Source: Luteibacter rhizovicinus DSM 16549 (lineage in GTDB: Bacteria > Pseudomonadota > Gammaproteobacteria > Xanthomonadales > Rhodanobacteraceae). Taken from it: DNA of 64,000 nt. The notes beneath the pieces are model-generated. The model saw nothing but the letters and a program-made list of their open reading frames with translations. It had not been told where the DNA came from and ran no database searches. This document shows positions 18,401 through 28,650 of this stretch, one piece after another. Position numbers and translations under genes: made by a program. Each line of letters opens with the position of its first letter. The first letter of the stretch is position 1. The stretch lies in the NCBI RefSeq assembly GCF_001887595.1, contig NZ_CP017480.1, positions 2,019,001 through 2,083,000 of the forward strand, in the 5' to 3' direction.

Positions 18401-18689
18401 TGCGCAGGAAGCGATCCGTCGTGCCTGCCTGCTGCGCTTCCGCCCGATCATGATGACCACCGCCGCGGCGCTGCTCGGCGCCTTGCCGCTGGCCCTGGGC
18501 ACCGGCATCGGTTCGGAACTGCGCAAGCCGTTGGGTGTGTCGATCGTCGGCGGCCTGTTGCTCTCGCAGCTGGTCACCCTCTACACCACGCCGGTGATCT
18601 ACCTCTACATGGAGCGATTCTCCGACTGGCTGGCGGAGCGCAAGGCGCGACGGGAGCTATTACTGGCAGATGCCCGGCCCGCTTCCTGA
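15450..18689 (+). CDS. mdtB: RND multidrug transporter subunit (MdtB-like)
   Basis: This proton-driven inner-membrane pump has 1079 residues, with TM1 at the N-terminus (FIRRPIATSLLMVAVLLLGI), eleven further predicted helices and two large periplasmic loops. GFVVDDAIVMIEN carries the paired aspartates of the proton relay in TM4. RQPGANIVQTV and SDRTITIRASVEDVQ closely follow MdtB. The start is a GTG with AGGA about 8 bases upstream, 71 bases after the adaptor. A Gly/Ser-rich insertion near residues 770-830 (TGSNATSFGQLASSN, GFQVGGGGTIP) is longer than in MdtB. It probably forms a heteromultimer with the next pump. Confidence 0.92.
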   Translation: MGFSTLFIRRPIATSLLMVAVLLLGILGYRQLPVSALPEISAPSMVVTTQYPGASATTMAALVTTPLERNFGQISGLTSMSSDSSAGLSTIVLQFAMDRDIDVAAQDVQAAINQARGTLPNNLPYPPVYNRVNPADAPIMTLMLTSDSLPLRDVNNYADSIIAQKLAQVQGVGLVSIAGNVRPAVRIQINPAQLANLGLTMEDVRSSLTQANVNAPKGTLNGKTQSYSIGTNDQLADAAEYKGTIIAYKNGAPVRLSDVANVIDGVENDQLAAWANGKPAVLLDIRRQPGANIVQTVQQIRQTIPDLQKVLPADVHLKVFSDRTITIRASVEDVQFTLILTIFLVVAVIFVFLRRLWATVIPSVAVPLSLVGTFGVMAFAGMSLDNLSLMALAVATGFVVDDAIVMIENIVRYIEQGHDAKTAAEIGAKEIGFTVLSLTVSLIAVFLPLLLMPGVTGRLFHEFAWVLTIAVAISMLVSLTLTPMMCAYLLKADELPDAEDAHEHASASGKHTTWSRIVDGYGSSLDWVLDHRPLTMVVAALTVALTVVLYIIIPKGLLPEQDTGLITAVVQADQNVAFPQMEQRTKAVADALAKDPAVAGVAAFIGAGSINPTLNQGQLSLVLKDRGDRASLDELLPRLQKTVENIAGVALYLKPVQDVTLDTQVSATEYQYSLSDVNSTELAGYAQQMTSALRKRKELSDVDNNLADQGTALKLTIDRDSASRLGVPVQTIDDTLYDAFGQRQISTIFTQLNQYRVVMEVSPEFRTSSDLLNKLTVRGNGNGALTGSNATSFGQLASSNSATPAGIGNTGNVGFQVGGGGTIPITALASSVVTSAPLVVTHLQQLPAVTISFNLAKGESLSEAVAAIHEVEKQLNFPPQVRGQFIGKAAEFSSSVGDEVLLLLASIIVIYIVLGVLYESYIHPLTIISTLPPAGVGALLALLMCGMTLSVDGIVGIVLLIGIVKKNAIMMIDFAIEAKRTGLNAQEAIRRACLLRFRPIMMTTAAALLGALPLALGTGIGSELRKPLGVSIVGGLLLSQLVTLYTTPVIYLYMERFSDWLAERKARRELLLADARPAS

Positions 18690-18825
18690 TGCGAAGCGTC
18701 GCCGGGGGAGACCGCACCACCCTCATTCGCCGGACGGTTCGCCGCCCGGCGAAACCTTTTTCCGGGATACGCGTTGATACAGGGACGATCGACGCGATCC
18801 AGCACGAGACAAGCCGTCCCACTGC

Positions 18826-21800
18826 ATGAATATCTCCGGCCCGTTCATCCGCCGACCCATCGGCACGACCTTGCTCGCCATCGGGCTCTTTGTCGTCGGC
18901 ATGATCTGTTACTCCCTGCTCGGCGTCGCCGCGCTGCCGAACATCCAGTTCCCCGCGATCTTCGTCCAGGCGCAGCAATCGGGCGCCGATGCGAGCACGA
19001 TGGCGTCCACCGTTGCCGCACCCCTCGAGCGCCACCTGGGTCAGGTACCGGGCGTGGAGTCGATGCGTTCGAACAGTTCCGAGGGCAGTACCTTCGTCCT
19101 GCTTTTCTTCCAGAACGGGACCAATATCGACGCCGCCGCGCGCGACGTGCAGTCGGCGATCAATGCGGCCCAGCCGGACCTTCCCGCCGGCCTGCTCAAC
19201 GCGCCCTCGTACCAGAAGGCCAACCCCAACGACGATCCGGTGATCGTGCTGGCGCTGACCTCGGACACGGTCGCGCCGACCGAGCTCTACAACGTGGCCG
19301 ACTCGATCCTCGCGCAGCGGCTGCGCCAGCAGGAGGGCATCGCCTCGGTGGACATCGCCGGCAGCGCCACGCCGGCCATTCGCGTGGACGTGAACCTGCG
19401 CGCGCTCAATGCCATGGGCCTGTCGCCGGACCAGCTGCGTAATGCGCTCACCGCCGCCAACGTGACCTCGCCGCAGGGCTTCCTCACCGACGGTTATAGC
19501 AACATCGCCGTGACCGCGACGGACTCCCTGCATACGGCCGACGACTTCGGCAAGCTGGTGATCGCGGTCAAGAACAGCGTGCCGATCCGCCTGTCCGACA
19601 TCGCGCATGTGTACGACGGTCAGCAGGATGCCTACCAGGCCGCATGGTTCAACGGTAAGCCCGGCATCCTGATGTACGTGTATCGCAAGTCGGATGCGAA
19701 CGTCATCGAGACGGTCGACCGCATCAAGGCGCAGATCCCGACCATGCAGGCCTGGTTGCCGGCTGGCGTCAAACTGCACTCGTTCTTCGACGGCACGCCG
19801 ACGATCCGTGCCTCGCTCCACGAAGTGCAGGCGACCCTGCTGATCAGCCTCGGCATGGTGATCATGACGATGGCGCTGTTCCTGCGCCGGCTCGCGCCCA
19901 CCGTCATCGCTGGCCTTGCCGTGCCCTTGTCGCTGGCTGGCGCCTTCGTGGCCATGTATTGCTTCGGCTATACGCTGAACAACCTGACCCTGCTGGCCCT
20001 GGTGATCGCGATCGGTTTCGTCGTCGACGATGCCATCGTGGTCATCGAGAATGTCATCCGGCACATGGACGAAGGTCTTTCCCGATTCGAAGCCGCCTTG
20101 CTCGGCGCGCGCGAGATCGGCTTCACCATCGTGTCGATTACCGCGTCACTCATCGCGGTGTTCATTCCTTTGTTGTTTGCCGGCGGCATCACCGGCATGT
20201 TCTTCAAGGAGTTCACGGTCACCCTGGTCGCCGCGATCGTGGTCTCGGCACTGGTCTCGCTTACGCTGACGCCGTCGCTCTGCGGTCATTTCCTCAAGGC
20301 GCACAAGAACGACAAGCCCGAGTCGCGGCTGGGTCGGGCGCTGGAGCGTGGGCAGGAACGACTGATCGGGGTCTATCGCCGTGCGCTGGACTGGTCGTTG
20401 CGCCACGCGCTGCTGATGGCGCTCACGCCGCTGGTGCTGGTCGGCATCACCTTCGTGCTTGCCGGCATGGTCAAGGGCGGCTTCTTCCCGCCGCAGGACA
20501 CAGGACTGATGGCCGCGCGCGCCACGGCCAGCTCGACGGTCTCCTTCGGCGAGATGAAGTCGCGCCAGGCACGCCTCACCGAGATGCTGCTCGCCGATCC
20601 CGACGTAAAGTCAGTCGGCTCGCGTCTGGGCACCAGTCGCACCGGTTCGACGGGCTCGTTCAATATCGAGTTGAAGACCGTGGCGGATGGTCGTGAAGAC
20701 ACCACCTTCGACGCACTCGATCGTATTTCCGCCAAGGCCAATAAATACCCCGATCTCAACCTGCGCCTGCGTCCCATCCAGGACCTTCCCACCGGCGGTG
20801 GCGGTGGTACGTCGCAGGGTGGCCAGTACTCGGTATCGCTCAAAGGCAACGATGTCGCCGAGCTGCAGGAGTGGTTGCCCAAGCTGGTCGACGCGCTGAA
20901 GAAGAACAAGATGCTCAAGGACGTCGGCAGCGATATCGACGCCGCCGGGCTGCGCCAGAACATCGTGATCGATCGCGACACGGCGGGGCGCCTCGGCGTT
21001 TCCATCGGCAATATCGACGGCGCGCTGTACAACGCCTTCGGCCAGCGTGCGGTGTCGACGATCTACTCGGACATCAACCAGTACCGCGTCATCGTCAATG
21101 CCTTGCCGCAGATGGCGGCCACGCCGGAGTCGCTCAACCAGATCTACGTGAAGGCGGACTCCGGTGCCATGGTGCCGATGTCCGCGGTGACCAAGCAGGT
21201 ACCGGGACTCGCACCGACCCAGATCGTCCACGAAGATCAGTACACGAGCATGGGCGTCAGCTTCAACCTGGCTCCCGGCGTGAGCATGGGCGAGGCGATG
21301 GAAATCATCCAGAAAACGATCAACGGCATGCGCATGCCTGGCGATATCCGTCTGGATGCGGGCAGCGACTTCAGGCGCTTCCAGCAGTCACAGAGCGACA
21401 TGCCGCTGCTGATCCTGGCCGCGATCATCGTCGTCTACCTGCTGATGGGTATGCTCTACGAGAGCCTGATCCATCCGGTGACGATTCTTTCCACGCTGCC
21501 GGCGGCGGGTGTGGGTGCACTCGCTGCGCTGGTGATCACCGATACGGAGCTATCCGTCGTGGCGATGATCGCGTTGGTCCTGCTCATCGGCATCGTAAAG
21601 AAGAACGCGATCATGATGATCGACTTCGCTCTCGTTGCCGAGCGCGAGCATCACCTGAACTCGAGGGAGGCGATCCGCGAGGCCTGCCTGGTCCGTTTCC
21701 GCCCGATCATGATGACCACCATGGTGGCGATCCTCGCCGCACTGCCGCTGGCCATCGGCCTGGGCGAAGGCTCCGAGCTGCGTCGCCCGCTGGGTATCGC

Positions 21801-21948
21801 GATGATCGGCGGCCTGATCATTTCGCAGAGCCTGACCCTGCTGTCGACCCCGGCGCTGTACGTGATTTTCGCCTGCCTGTCGGAGCGCTGGAAAGCCCGC
21901 AAGGCCCGCCGCCGCGAAGCGCGCATCCTGCGCCTGAGCACCCGGTAG
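18826..21948 (+). CDS. mdtC: RND multidrug transporter subunit (MdtC-like)
   Basis: The second RND pump of the operon has 1040 residues. It opens with FIRRPIGTTLLAIGLFVVG and keeps the TM4 proton-relay motif GFVVDDAIVVIEN. Phrases such as DVQSAINAAQPDLPAG and SYQKANPNDDPVI track MdtC more closely than MdtB. It ends in a basic cytoplasmic tail. The 136-bp gap before it is longer than expected for strict coupling but shows no terminator. No TolC/OprM-like gene follows; the next gene is isocitrate dehydrogenase, so the channel must be encoded elsewhere. Confidence 0.92.
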   Translation: MNISGPFIRRPIGTTLLAIGLFVVGMICYSLLGVAALPNIQFPAIFVQAQQSGADASTMASTVAAPLERHLGQVPGVESMRSNSSEGSTFVLLFFQNGTNIDAAARDVQSAINAAQPDLPAGLLNAPSYQKANPNDDPVIVLALTSDTVAPTELYNVADSILAQRLRQQEGIASVDIAGSATPAIRVDVNLRALNAMGLSPDQLRNALTAANVTSPQGFLTDGYSNIAVTATDSLHTADDFGKLVIAVKNSVPIRLSDIAHVYDGQQDAYQAAWFNGKPGILMYVYRKSDANVIETVDRIKAQIPTMQAWLPAGVKLHSFFDGTPTIRASLHEVQATLLISLGMVIMTMALFLRRLAPTVIAGLAVPLSLAGAFVAMYCFGYTLNNLTLLALVIAIGFVVDDAIVVIENVIRHMDEGLSRFEAALLGAREIGFTIVSITASLIAVFIPLLFAGGITGMFFKEFTVTLVAAIVVSALVSLTLTPSLCGHFLKAHKNDKPESRLGRALERGQERLIGVYRRALDWSLRHALLMALTPLVLVGITFVLAGMVKGGFFPPQDTGLMAARATASSTVSFGEMKSRQARLTEMLLADPDVKSVGSRLGTSRTGSTGSFNIELKTVADGREDTTFDALDRISAKANKYPDLNLRLRPIQDLPTGGGGGTSQGGQYSVSLKGNDVAELQEWLPKLVDALKKNKMLKDVGSDIDAAGLRQNIVIDRDTAGRLGVSIGNIDGALYNAFGQRAVSTIYSDINQYRVIVNALPQMAATPESLNQIYVKADSGAMVPMSAVTKQVPGLAPTQIVHEDQYTSMGVSFNLAPGVSMGEAMEIIQKTINGMRMPGDIRLDAGSDFRRFQQSQSDMPLLILAAIIVVYLLMGMLYESLIHPVTILSTLPAAGVGALAALVITDTELSVVAMIALVLLIGIVKKNAIMMIDFALVAEREHHLNSREAIREACLVRFRPIMMTTMVAILAALPLAIGLGEGSELRRPLGIAMIGGLIISQSLTLLSTPALYVIFACLSERWKARKARRREARILRLSTR

Positions 21949-22080
21949 GCGCCCCTGTGCCCCGGCGGCATAACTGCATTGCTGCGTAGCGGCTTTCCCG
22001 CCTGCCGCCATCCGCGCCACAATGGTCCGGTTTCCCGCTCGCCGGTGCGCCCTTGAGGCTTGCGCCGGCGGGCCCCATGA

Positions 22081-24351
<2,271 letters not shown>

Positions 24352-24357
24352 CCGGGT

Positions 24358-24392
24358 CCCTGCGGGACGCCGCCTACGCGGCCCCCGCAGGG
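24358..24392. terminator. Bidirectional hairpin between convergent genes
   Basis: CCCTGCGGG (24358-24366) pairs with CCCGCAGGG (24384-24392), with an inner GCCGC-CTAC-GCGGC stem. It lies between the stops of icd and the lipase on the opposite strand. No T-run follows, so termination strength is uncertain. Confidence 0.6.
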
Positions 24393-24399
24393 TCTGTCC

Positions 24400-25641
24400 T
24401 TACTCCTGTCGCAGGCCCCAGCTTGCGGGCATCGCCTCGATCGCCCACTGGGCGATCAGTTCGTGCACACGCGTGGTGGGGTGCAGGCTGTCCCAGAACA
24501 CATACGTTGACGGGTCGGTGCAGCCGGCCCTCGGTGTCTGCGTCTGGAGGTAGGTGAGCGAGCCGGGCGAATCGATCTCAAGGCAGGACTCTCGCGCGTT
24601 CGTGAAGCCGAGTGTCGCCGGGCTGGCAATGAGCTCGTCGAAGCGCTTGCGTGCATCCATGATGTGGATCTCCGTACCCTCGGTGCGCGCGACTATCCGG
24701 GCGACCACGTCGCGAATCCGCGAGTTGTAGTACTCGACTTTTCCCAGCACCGTGCTTTCATCGGTGCGGCCACCCTGCATGGTGAATACGGGCGCGAGAG
24801 TCAGGTCCGGCAGGTTCACGATGAGGATCCGGCGTGCACCGCCTGCAACAAGCTTTTCGAGCAGCTTTTCCTGGTCGATGACAACCTGTTTCGCTGCCTG
24901 GGTGTCGTTGACGAAATCGTTGCCGCCGATCAGGAAGGTGAACAGAGTACGTGACGGCTCGTAGCCGTCCGCTTTCGACGCGTACTCGAAAAAGCTGTCT
25001 ATCTGTTTTCCGACGCCCTGGATCAATCCGACCTGAGCGTCTTTCGTCTGTGCGCCGCCCACCGCCCAGTTGTTCAGCGTGAGGCCCGTACGCATGGCGA
25101 GGTGCTCGACCCAGATGGGACCGTTGCTGAAACGGCCCACATACCACGACGCCCTGTAAGGGAGGAGCCACTGGGACTCGTTGTACATGTTCCGGGAGTC
25201 GCTCAGGCTGTCCCCGAATGACACGATGCGCTCGATGGGCCTGCCTTTCGCCAGGTCGCCGTTATGCCAGATGTCGTAGTTGTTGCTCACGCCGCCGCTG
25301 GTCGCGCTGATCAAGGCCAGCTGGTTGGCCACGGAGATCCTGGCGATCCTGTCGACGCAGACGTTGTGGAGCTCGGTCGGCGAAGCGTTCGTGAAGAACA
25401 TGCTGCGTGACCTGAGGATGTCCGTGGAGTGCCAGTATCCCTTCAGTCGTATTCCCGCATCGACGAAATCGGTCTTCACGTTCATCGGATCCGACTGGAG
25501 CGTGAAATGGCAACGCACGTCGGTGGTTGTTGCAGTGTCTAGCGAGGCGGGCGCCTCATTGGCTACGGCGGCGGCCCTGCCGGGCACGGTACTGATGCAG
25601 GCGAGGGCTGCGAGCATCACGCGGTGTCCGTTCCTGGACAT
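24400..25641 (-). CDS. Secreted GDSL/SGNH lipase (thermolabile-hemolysin/GCAT-like)
   Basis: Predicted extracellular phospholipase or acyltransferase. The 413-residue protein has a signal peptide (about residues 1-25), an N-terminal domain of about 110 residues, then an SGNH hydrolase domain. Block I is SFGDSLSD with Ser145, the oxyanion Asn is in GGNDF, and the Asp/His pair is in FWDSLHPTTRVH near the end. The two-part layout and the SDSRNMYN stretch recall Vibrio thermolabile hemolysin and Aeromonas GCAT. The start has an excellent AAGGAG six bases upstream. It is a single gene, convergent with icd. Haemolytic activity is inference from the family. Confidence 0.87.
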   Translation of the reverse strand: MSRNGHRVMLAALACISTVPGRAAAVANEAPASLDTATTTDVRCHFTLQSDPMNVKTDFVDAGIRLKGYWHSTDILRSRSMFFTNASPTELHNVCVDRIARISVANQLALISATSGGVSNNYDIWHNGDLAKGRPIERIVSFGDSLSDSRNMYNESQWLLPYRASWYVGRFSNGPIWVEHLAMRTGLTLNNWAVGGAQTKDAQVGLIQGVGKQIDSFFEYASKADGYEPSRTLFTFLIGGNDFVNDTQAAKQVVIDQEKLLEKLVAGGARRILIVNLPDLTLAPVFTMQGGRTDESTVLGKVEYYNSRIRDVVARIVARTEGTEIHIMDARKRFDELIASPATLGFTNARESCLEIDSPGSLTYLQTQTPRAGCTDPSTYVFWDSLHPTTRVHELIAQWAIEAMPASWGLRQE

Positions 25642-25773
25642 GTCGATCTCCTTGAGAATGGAACGCCAGTTAGTGCTGGCGATAGGTATCCTGCCTCCCG
25701 GCGGCCGCGTCGGGATGTCGGCGGATGCCTGGAGAGGGAGTCATCGATCTCCTCAAGTCGGCTTTTGTCTGCC

Positions 25774-26724
25774 CTAGGCGGCAGTGCTCGCGATGCGCAG
25801 CGAATCGAGTTCCACGCCAGTCAGTACGAGTGTCGCCGACTTTGCCAGGTCGGCCAGCTGCTCCACGGTCGTTGCGCTGGCGATGGCGGCGGAAATCCCC
25901 GGCTGCGCGATCACCCATGCCAGTGCGACCTGGGCAGGCGTCGCCGCATGCGAGGCCGCGACCGCGTCCAGGGCAGCCAGCACGCGCAGCCCCCGCGCAT
26001 CGAGATATTTTTTCACGGCGCCACCGCGTACCTTGCTCTTCTGCAGGTCGGCCTCGCTACGGTACTTGCCGCTGAGGAAGCCACTGGCCAGCGAGTAATA
26101 GCTGATAACGCCGATGTTTTCCTTCACGCACAACGGCTGCATATCTTCTTCGAAGCCAGCGCGGTCCATCAGGTTGTACTCGGGCTGCAGCGACTCGTAA
26201 CGTGCGAGCGATTTCGACGCACTCGTGGAGACCGCATCGGCCAGGCGGTTGGCGCTGTAATTCGAGGCACCGATCACGCGCACCTTGCCCGCCTTCACCA
26301 GGTCGTCGAAGGCGCGCAAGCTCTCTTCGAGCGGCACCTTCGCATCGTCTTCGTGCGACTGGTACAGGTCGATGTAATCGGTCTTCAGGCGGCGCAGCGA
26401 ATCGTCCACCGCCTCCTTGATATTGATCGGCGACAGTCCCGGGTAACGCGCCCACTTGCCTACCTTGGTCGCGATGACGACGCGGTCGCGCTTGCCGCTC
26501 TTCTTCAGCCAGTTGCCGATGATGGTTTCGGATTCGCCACCTTCGTTACCGGGGACCCACGCTTCGTAGACATCCGCCGTGTCGATGAGGTTGAAGCCGT
26601 GATCGACGAAGGCATCGAGGAGCTCGAATGAGCGGGGCTCGTCCGCGCTCCAGCCGAACACATTGCCGCCGAAGGCGAGCGGGGCGACCTGCAGGGATGA
26701 ACGACCGATGGGGCGAAGCGTCAT
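25774..26724 (-). CDS. Aldo/keto reductase
   Basis: An NADPH-dependent oxidoreductase of the AKR superfamily, 316 residues. The catalytic tetrad is visible as Asp and Tyr in LIDTADVYE, Lys in IATKVGKW and His in YQSHEDD. RVIGASNYSANRL and QPEYNLMDR are family signatures. It resembles the YajO/Tas subgroup (AKR11-13). The ATG at 26724 has GGAGA six bases upstream, so the 15-codon longer frame is rejected. It lies downstream of a small ORF and both are divergent from a LysR regulator, which is the likely controller. The substrate is unknown. Confidence 0.92.
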   Translation of the reverse strand: MTLRPIGRSSLQVAPLAFGGNVFGWSADEPRSFELLDAFVDHGFNLIDTADVYEAWVPGNEGGESETIIGNWLKKSGKRDRVVIATKVGKWARYPGLSPINIKEAVDDSLRRLKTDYIDLYQSHEDDAKVPLEESLRAFDDLVKAGKVRVIGASNYSANRLADAVSTSASKSLARYESLQPEYNLMDRAGFEEDMQPLCVKENIGVISYYSLASGFLSGKYRSEADLQKSKVRGGAVKKYLDARGLRVLAALDAVAASHAATPAQVALAWVIAQPGISAAIASATTVEQLADLAKSATLVLTGVELDSLRIASTAA

Positions 26725-26788
26725 GCGTCTCTCCGGAATGGGCGGAAACCGCCATTTTGGAGCACGCAAGGTTCAGGCGATGTATCCG

Positions 26789-26983
26789 TCAGCAGCTCGC
26801 ACAGGCCGGGCAGGCAGAAACCTCTCGCGATGCCTTACGCTCTTCATGGCGGATGGGCGGCGTGGCTTGCGGTGAACCTGCGCCACGGTCGGCGATAAGC
26901 TCGTCGCGGCCAAGGCGGAAAATGAGTTCGCGGTCGACGATGTGGCCGTGCATGAAGGCGAGGCCGGTAAAGATCGAAGCCAT
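26789..26983 (-). CDS. Small hypothetical protein, 64 residues
   Basis: I do not recognise a family. I include it because AAGGAG stands eight bases before the ATG and the frame lies in the natural promoter-proximal position of the aldo/keto reductase operon (65-bp gap). The protein starts MASIFTGLAFMHGHIVD, is mildly hydrophobic at the N-terminus and ends in CPACASC, two closely spaced Cys pairs that could bind metal. The C-terminal half is low complexity, so a frameshift or over-extension is possible. Confidence 0.5.
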   Translation of the reverse strand: MASIFTGLAFMHGHIVDRELIFRLGRDELIADRGAGSPQATPPIRHEERKASREVSACPACASC

Positions 26984-27102
26984 GACGTACTCCTTGCGGA
27001 TGGAGTCGCAACCCCTTGCGACTATCGGTGGAGTTAAGGGTGCCCGTTCCGCAGGCCGCCAAAAAGCGATATGTTTGCAACCTGGACTTGAGGATTTTTC
27101 AC

Positions 27103-28017
27103 ATGTCTCGCTTGCCGCTCGGTCAGCTACAGGGGTTCGTCCTGGTCGCCCGGACCGGCAAGCTGTCGCTTGCCGCGGAGCAGCTCAACCTCACGGTGAG
27201 CGCGCTGAGTCACCAGATCCGCCATCTCGAGGAGCGTCTCGATCGCTCGTTGTTCGATCGCGGACCACGCGGTGTCACGCTCACCGCCGACGGTAATAAC
27301 CTGCTCGACTCGATCGGCCACCATTTCGATGGCATCGAGCACGCGCTCAATCGCTATGCGAGCCGTCACCAGGACACCGTCACCCTCAGCGTGTTGCCTT
27401 CGGTCGCGTCGAGCTGGCTGGTCCCGCGCCTTCCCCGGCTGGTGGGTGCGCATCCGGAACTGGAGCTCAGCCTGTCTTCGTCCGTGTCGGTCGTGGACTT
27501 CGATCGCGAGCCGACCATCGACGTCGCCTTCCGCTATGGATTGGGCTCATGGCCGCGAACCAAGGCGGACAAATTGTTCGCCGAGTACATCGTGCCGATT
27601 GCCAGCCCGTCGCTGGTTCGCAAGATGGGTGGGCTGCCAACGACGTCGCTGGAAGGCTGGCCGCTGCTCGGCGACCCCTCGGGCCGCTGGAACGACTGGG
27701 CCGAGGCCTTCGGCATGCCCTTGCCTTCGCGCTACGTCGCCCGCTTCGACAACACGGAGCATCTCCAGCGTGCCGTCCTGGAAGGCATGGGCGTAGCCCT
27801 GGGTCGCCTCGTCATGGCCCGCTCGCTGATCGAGTGCGGGGCGCTCACGGTGCTCTGCAAGGAGCGGCTGCGGGTGGCCGAAGCCTATTACCTCGTCTAC
27901 CCGAAGCGGTCCGAATCGCATAGCGGCGTGACCCGGTTCCGTGATTGGCTGATGGGGGAGGCCCGGGAGTACGAGGCGGGGATCACGGATGGGCGGCCCA
28001 CGACGGAAGCCAGTTGA
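27103..28017 (+). CDS. LysR-family transcriptional regulator (GcvA-like)
   Basis: This 304-residue protein has an N-terminal winged HTH (about residues 5-65; SLAAEQLNLTVSALSHQIRH with LFDRGPRGVTLTADG) and a C-terminal effector-binding domain. The fold and the LPRLVGAHPELELSLS region match the GcvA/AmpR branch. The ATG at 27103 has TGAGGA about nine bases upstream and matches the family start; an upstream ATG at 27016 adds 29 atypical residues. It is divergent from the small ORF and aldo/keto reductase, with a 119-bp shared promoter region. It probably regulates them, possibly with autoregulation. Confidence 0.9.
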   Translation: MSRLPLGQLQGFVLVARTGKLSLAAEQLNLTVSALSHQIRHLEERLDRSLFDRGPRGVTLTADGNNLLDSIGHHFDGIEHALNRYASRHQDTVTLSVLPSVASSWLVPRLPRLVGAHPELELSLSSSVSVVDFDREPTIDVAFRYGLGSWPRTKADKLFAEYIVPIASPSLVRKMGGLPTTSLEGWPLLGDPSGRWNDWAEAFGMPLPSRYVARFDNTEHLQRAVLEGMGVALGRLVMARSLIECGALTVLCKERLRVAEAYYLVYPKRSESHSGVTRFRDWLMGEAREYEAGITDGRPTTEAS

Positions 28018-28034
28018 GCATGGCTTTCAGCTAA

Positions 28035-28073
28035 GCCGCTCCGTTGGCTTTTCGCCGCTGAAGCGGCTCCCAC
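28035..28073 (-). repeat. REP-type element, extended class
   Basis: This is the inverted copy of the 39-bp element at 8309-8347, with one mismatch. Its palindromic core reads CGCCGCTGAAGCGGCTCCC. It lies 17 bases after the LysR stop and just before the mgtA promoter. Confidence 0.8.
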
Positions 28074-28100
28074 ATTTGCCTTCGTTGGGCTCATTAAGGC

Positions 28101-28129
28101 TTGACCGATCCTCGCTGCGGCGCGACAAT
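28101..28129 (+). promoter_or_regulatory. Sigma-70 promoter of the mgtA leader
   Basis: TTGACC (28101-28106) and GACAAT (28124-28129) are separated by exactly 17 bases. This is one of the best -35/-10 pairs in the window. Transcription would begin near 28136, about 560 bases before mgtA. Confidence 0.65.
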
Positions 28130-28135
28130 TCCCGG

Positions 28136-28363
28136 GCTACCGCTCCGCTCTTATCGTGCGGTGGCACCCTTCTTAGCTTATCCAGGCTTATGGACGTCTA
28201 CCCTAGTCGACGCGCCGGCTTCCGCTCGCATCGGAGCCCGGCGCTGGCAAAACTCATCGCCCGCGGCGACCGCACCCGGTCTGTCGGCGCTTTCCTCCGC
28301 TAGGGAAAGTCCGGCTCTCCTCGTCGGAAGCTCGCGAGCTTCCGTTATTTCGAGGATTGAGCC
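28136..28363 (+). ncRNA. Structured mgtA 5' leader, candidate riboswitch/attenuator
   Basis: This transcribed leader contains a strong hairpin, GCGCCGG (28212-28218) with CCGGCGC (28238-28244). It is followed by about 80 bases of further structure and a terminator-like palindrome at 28325-28350. GCTTCCG at 28218-28224 can pair with CGGAAGC at 28325-28331, which would break that terminator. This gives a plausible two-state switch. It is not an M-box or the Salmonella mgtA leader that I can recognise. Regulation by Mg2+ is inferred from the gene downstream. Confidence 0.45.
28325..28350 (+). terminator. Intrinsic-terminator-like hairpin in the mgtA leader
   Basis: CGGAAGCTCGCGAGCTTCCG (28325-28344) is a perfect 20-base palindrome, followed at once by TTATTT. 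It lies 13 bases before the first small ORF, so read-through would be needed to express everything downstream. Confidence 0.6.
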
Positions 28364-28543
28364 ATGTACATCCAGCTCGAAAAGACCGGCCCGCGCATGT
28401 TCGGCCGCCGTCTCGCTTTCGCTCTTGCCCGTCGTCGTGCCAACGAGGCCTCCCCGGCCAAGCGCACGATCACCGTTCCGCGCTCGCTCGACACCGCTGA
28501 AAGCAATTTGAAACGGGCTGACGGCAAACTGCCGCAGGCATGA
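28364..28543 (+). CDS. Small leader ORF 1 upstream of mgtA, 59 residues
   Basis: ATG at 28364 is preceded by GAGGA seven bases upstream. The product begins MYIQLEKTGPRMFGRRLA and ends KRADGKLPQA. It is strongly basic (RRLAFALARRR), has no signal peptide, and I recognise no family. It follows the leader terminator, and its TGA overlaps the start of a second small ORF (ATGA). The position suggests either a regulatory leader peptide, in the manner of MgtL, or a small accessory protein of the magnesium transporter. Confidence 0.55.
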   Translation: MYIQLEKTGPRMFGRRLAFALARRRANEASPAKRTITVPRSLDTAESNLKRADGKLPQA

Positions 28544-28650
28544 ACAGCGACATAGACTCTACGGCGCGGCTTTCGCCGTCCGCCGTCACGATTACCCGGA
28601 AACCGAACGTCGGCTCCGCGCCGGCGCGCACGCCTTCAGCTGCCAGCTGA
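28540..28650 (+). CDS. Small leader ORF 2 upstream of mgtA, 36 residues
   Basis: The start ATG overlaps the stop of the first small ORF, so translation could be coupled. The product (MNSDIDSTARLSPSAVTITR at its start) is rich in Ser, Thr, Ala and Pro, with four prolines. It stops 48 bases before mgtA. It may be only a chance frame; the exact ATGA overlap is the main support. Confidence 0.35.
   Translation: MNSDIDSTARLSPSAVTITRKPNVGSAPARTPSAAS

Noticed and set aside
28136..28363. Identification of the mgtA leader as an M-box or Mn2+ (yybP-ykoY) riboswitch
   Set aside because: I could not find the conserved core nucleotides of either class, so I left it as an unassigned structured leader.
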